From Thermomicrobiales bacterium (GTDB lineage: Bacteria > Chloroflexota > Chloroflexia > Thermomicrobiales > UBA6265), in NCBI GenBank assembly GCA_030447415.1, contig JAUJOZ010000002.1:186001-250000 (forward strand): a DNA stretch of 64,000 nt, given 5' to 3'. Shown here in pieces: positions 62,368 through 64,000 of the stretch (positions are counted from its first letter, which is position 1; the number at the start of each line of letters is the position of its first letter). Both the position numbers and the translations under genes were made by a program. The notes under the pieces are model-generated. The model was not told the origin of the DNA, made no database searches, and saw only the letters and a program-made list of their open reading frames with translations.

Positions 62368-62481
62368 GGAAATCGGCAGCAACGTGCCTTAGAACCCGAA
62401 CACGACCGTCAGGAACGCCACCGAGACGAGATGGGGGCCGAAGCGGCCAAGACGTCTGACCTCTTGGGGAGACATGGAACT
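62266..62481. repeat. 108-bp in-frame tandem duplication
   Basis: Positions 62266-62373 and 62374-62481 are near-identical copies (a handful of substitutions) with an exact offset of 108 bases, that is 36 codons. The unit covers the start codon and first transmembrane helix of the membrane-protein gene on the minus strand. Confidence 0.9.
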
Positions 62482-62889
62482 TCCTCCGATCCGTGCGGAC
62501 GGTCGCACGTCGTGCCGATCGCCGGTTCGGAGCGCTTCCCTGCTACACTCGGAGTGTGGCCGTGGGTGTCGGGGATCGCTCTGCGAGACCGGCTCATGGT
62601 TCCTGGCCTCCGGCGGGTGGTGGCACACCGGCCGGGGGCTGACCTTCTCTCGCGCTCACACCATGTTTTGCCCTCCTTCCGGCGCATCTGGCCCAGATTT
62701 TGGCTGGCCCACGTGGGGTTCGAACCCCTCCGCGCTCCACGTGAGCCGACCCGCCTGCAGGTTGTCGACGAGAGATCAGCCCGCGCCCGCTCGGCGCGTG
62801 CTTATGCCGGCTCGTCAATTGGCGAACGGGTTCGGTGGCTCGACGCTGGGATGTGGCGGCCGAGGTGGATGCCCGGGGCGGTGATGCCG
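62482..62889. other. Gap with a tRNA-arm-like hairpin, otherwise empty
   Basis: About 400 bases between two minus-strand genes. Apart from the structure at 62706-62747 nothing is recognisable. Confidence 0.4.
62706..62747 (-). other. tRNA T-arm/acceptor-like structure, incomplete
   Basis: GGCCCACGTGG at 62706-62716 and CCACGTGAGCC at 62737-62747 are inverted copies with one difference; between them lies GGGGTTCGAACCCC, the T-arm consensus. On the minus strand this gives an acceptor-like stem plus T-arm but no room for D and anticodon arms. It may be a tRNA-derived attachment-site relic. Confidence 0.35.
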
Positions 62890-63234
62890 TCATTCGACCT
62901 CGCGCAAGAGCCGTTCGACCGCGGTCATCCGGACGCGCAACGCGGTGAGTTCCTCGACCACCCGGTGCTGGTCTTCGGCGAGTTGCCGGTGCGTGGCGGT
63001 GGCCTCCTCGGCGAGCTTGCGGTGGGCCTCGTCGCGGGCGGCCAGGGCGGCGACGGACAGTTTGGTCTGCCAGATCCTGGCCCCTTGCCAGATCAGGACC
63101 GCAATCAGGCCGAAGATCGCCAGCGCCGACCCCACAACGAGGGCGACGCTTCCCCATCCTTCCCACACCTCGTTGCTGTCCGTCGCGGTGGTCTGCGCAG
63201 CGAGCAGGAGGCCGTAGCCCCAGCCAATGGTCAT
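62890..63234 (-). CDS. Single-span membrane protein with C-terminal coiled coil
   Basis: 114 residues. A short periplasmic or N-terminal part, one membrane helix (VALVVGSALAIFGLIAVLIW, about residues 31-50) and a charged helical tail with heptad-like pattern (RDEAHRKLAEEATATHRQL and EELTALRVRMTAVERLL). The ATG overlaps the stop of the ArsR gene (ATGA), so the two are cotranscribed and coupled. No family recognised; the tail could oligomerise or contact a partner. Confidence 0.78.
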   Translation of the reverse strand: MTIGWGYGLLLAAQTTATDSNEVWEGWGSVALVVGSALAIFGLIAVLIWQGARIWQTKLSVAALAARDEAHRKLAEEATATHRQLAEDQHRVVEELTALRVRMTAVERLLREVE

Positions 63235-63614
63235 CGATCGCCCTCCGTTCCGTCTTTCGCGACGGGCGCGCCGTCGCCATCGCGGGGGGTCGTCAGGGTT
63301 CGCGTCGCCTCGGCGATCCGCTCCGCCGTCAACACGAACGCGAAGGGCGTCACCTCGAAGTACTTCATCGCTTTGCCGTCCGCCGAGAGCTCGAGATGGC
63401 CGACCACCAATCCCGCCGCCTCTAGGCGCTGTAGGTGAAGGAGGAGCAGCGTCCGGCTCACACCCAGGTCCCGGGCGAGCTGGCTCACGTAGTTCCGCCC
63501 GCCGGCCAGCGCCGCGATGATCCGCAGCCGGTGCGGGCTGGCCAGCGCCGCGAGCGCCCGAAGGAGGTCGTCGCCCGACGCGAGCGTGACGTTGGTGTCG
63601 CTCTCGTCGATCAT
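63231..63614 (-). CDS. ArsR-family winged-helix regulator, probably leaderless
   Basis: 127 residues. Winged helix: LLRALAALASPHRLRIIAAL, NYVSQLARDLGVSRTLLLLH, LQRLEAAGLVVGHLELS. No metal-binding ELCVCDL motif, so it is a non-metal ArsR-like protein. The promoter and operator overlap its start codon (next entry), leaving no space for a ribosome site; translation would begin at the transcript's 5' end. Cotranscribed with the coiled-coil membrane protein, which is the likely function linked to its signal. Confidence 0.88.
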   Translation of the reverse strand: MIDESDTNVTLASGDDLLRALAALASPHRLRIIAALAGGRNYVSQLARDLGVSRTLLLLHLQRLEAAGLVVGHLELSADGKAMKYFEVTPFAFVLTAERIAEATRTLTTPRDGDGAPVAKDGTEGDR

Positions 63615-63650
63615 ATGTCAGATAATACTGACATATGTAACAGATGTCAA
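63612..63650 (-). promoter_or_regulatory. Promoter and palindromic operator of the ArsR gene
   Basis: On the minus strand TTGACA (63650-63645), a 17-base spacer, TATTAT (63627-63622), and the ATG begins 7 bases later. CATATGTCAG (63612-63621) and CTGACATATG (63628-63637) form a perfect 10-bp inverted repeat centred on the -10 box and including the start codon. Confidence 0.85.
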
Positions 63651-63778
63651 CGACTCTGGGTCGCGAAGGGCAAGGGCATGCAAGAGTGGACCATCGGGCT
63701 CGAGAAGAAGGGAATCCAGGTGATCCGGTCCTGCTGGGGGTCCGCCCGTCCGGCCCGTACGAGGCGCTCTGCCTTAAC

Positions 63779-63895
63779 CGGGACACGGAACGCCTCGTGG
63801 AGCGTGGGGTCGGGAAGATACCGGCTGGATACCTGAAAGCGGTCGGGATCGCTAAGAAGATCAGCCCGCACTCTTTGCCGCACACCTGCTCCAGC
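63779..63895 (+). pseudogene. Possible tyrosine-recombinase remnant
   Basis: A plus-strand frame contains LKAVGIAKKISPHSLPHTC. Active XerC/D-type recombinases have SPHxLRHT at this spot; here the catalytic Arg is Pro. Sequence before and after does not continue the domain, so only box II survives. The remaining bases to the end of the window show no gene. Confidence 0.4.
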
Positions 63896-64000
63896 GACAA
63901 GGCCGAGCGTGGGGTGAGCCCGGTTGGGAACACCCCACGCCGACTCGGTGGAGCCGCGGGCTAGAAACCACGGGGTGCTGGGTTCCAAGTCAGGAGCTTG

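Noticed and set aside
62706..62747. A complete tRNA gene
   Set aside because: T-arm consensus is present but D-arm and anticodon arm cannot be fitted between the acceptor-like strands, which are only about 20 bases apart.

Overview
The window is very GC-rich bacterial DNA with many GTG starts, GGAGG-type ribosome sites, twin-arginine-type solute-binding proteins and numerous carbohydrate and peptide ABC operons. This content best fits a Chloroflexota of the Thermomicrobia/Sphaerobacter type; that is an inference from gene content, since there is no rRNA or complete tRNA here to prove it. The whole window reads as accessory catabolic DNA rather than core genome.

Layout. (1) 0.1-11.4 kb, minus strand: a catabolic island holding a three-part molybdenum hydroxylase (CoxM/CoxL/CoxS-like) with its CoxG-like partner, a fumarylacetoacetate-hydrolase-like gene, a small monooxygenase-like gene, a metal-dependent cyclase/formamidase, an HD protein, and a dikinase split into two genes (ATP-grasp half at 9.6-10.6 kb, phosphohistidine half at 4.0-5.8 kb). 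The architecture recalls phenylphosphate synthase and suggests that an aromatic or heterocyclic substrate is activated, hydroxylated and hydrolysed. (2) 11.8-21.0 kb, minus strand: a GH38 alpha-mannosidase with a sugar ABC importer and a GntR regulator fused to a solute-binding-protein domain. (3) 21.4-27.2 kb, plus strand: a complete Dpp/Opp-type peptide importer. (4) 27.3-47.1 kb, plus strand: a large sugar/polyol catabolic locus: UTRA GntR regulator, DeoC-type aldolase, three Gfo/Idh/MocA dehydrogenases, a TIM-barrel isomerase, a ROK kinase, a SIS protein and a sugar ABC importer with two different MalK-like ATPases, followed by an SDR (opposite strand), an FAD oxidoreductase, a MetE-like enzyme and a phosphotriesterase-like hydrolase. 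A matching operator (TGGT-N4-ACCA) sits just downstream of a good promoter both at the regulator gene and at the solute-binding-protein gene, which ties the locus together. An IS200/RAYT-like element with 62-bp inverted ends is inserted inside it. (5) 47.1-52 kb: small genes, an acyl-CoA ligase divergent from a two-subunit CoA-transferase-like enzyme. (6) 52.2-64 kb: mixed small genes (triosephosphate isomerase, ClpP-fold membrane protease, SDR, two methyltransferases, membrane proteins, XRE/MmyB regulator, nucleotidyltransferase, ArsR regulator) interspersed with IS and integrase debris.

Four things cut across the annotation. Degenerate 7-bp tandem repeats, often G-rich on one side and C-rich on the other, occupy many gene junctions and sometimes form the ends of genes. 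Single-base frameshifts are concentrated at 0-15 kb and 52-54.5 kb; some are compensated within the gene, which points to assembly indels at least as much as to gene decay. An ArsR gene at the right end appears to be leaderless, with its operator covering the -10 box and start codon. A membrane-protein gene carries an exact in-frame 108-bp duplication of its 5' end with a nonsense codon. All functional calls are from reading protein motifs and gene order; no database search was run.
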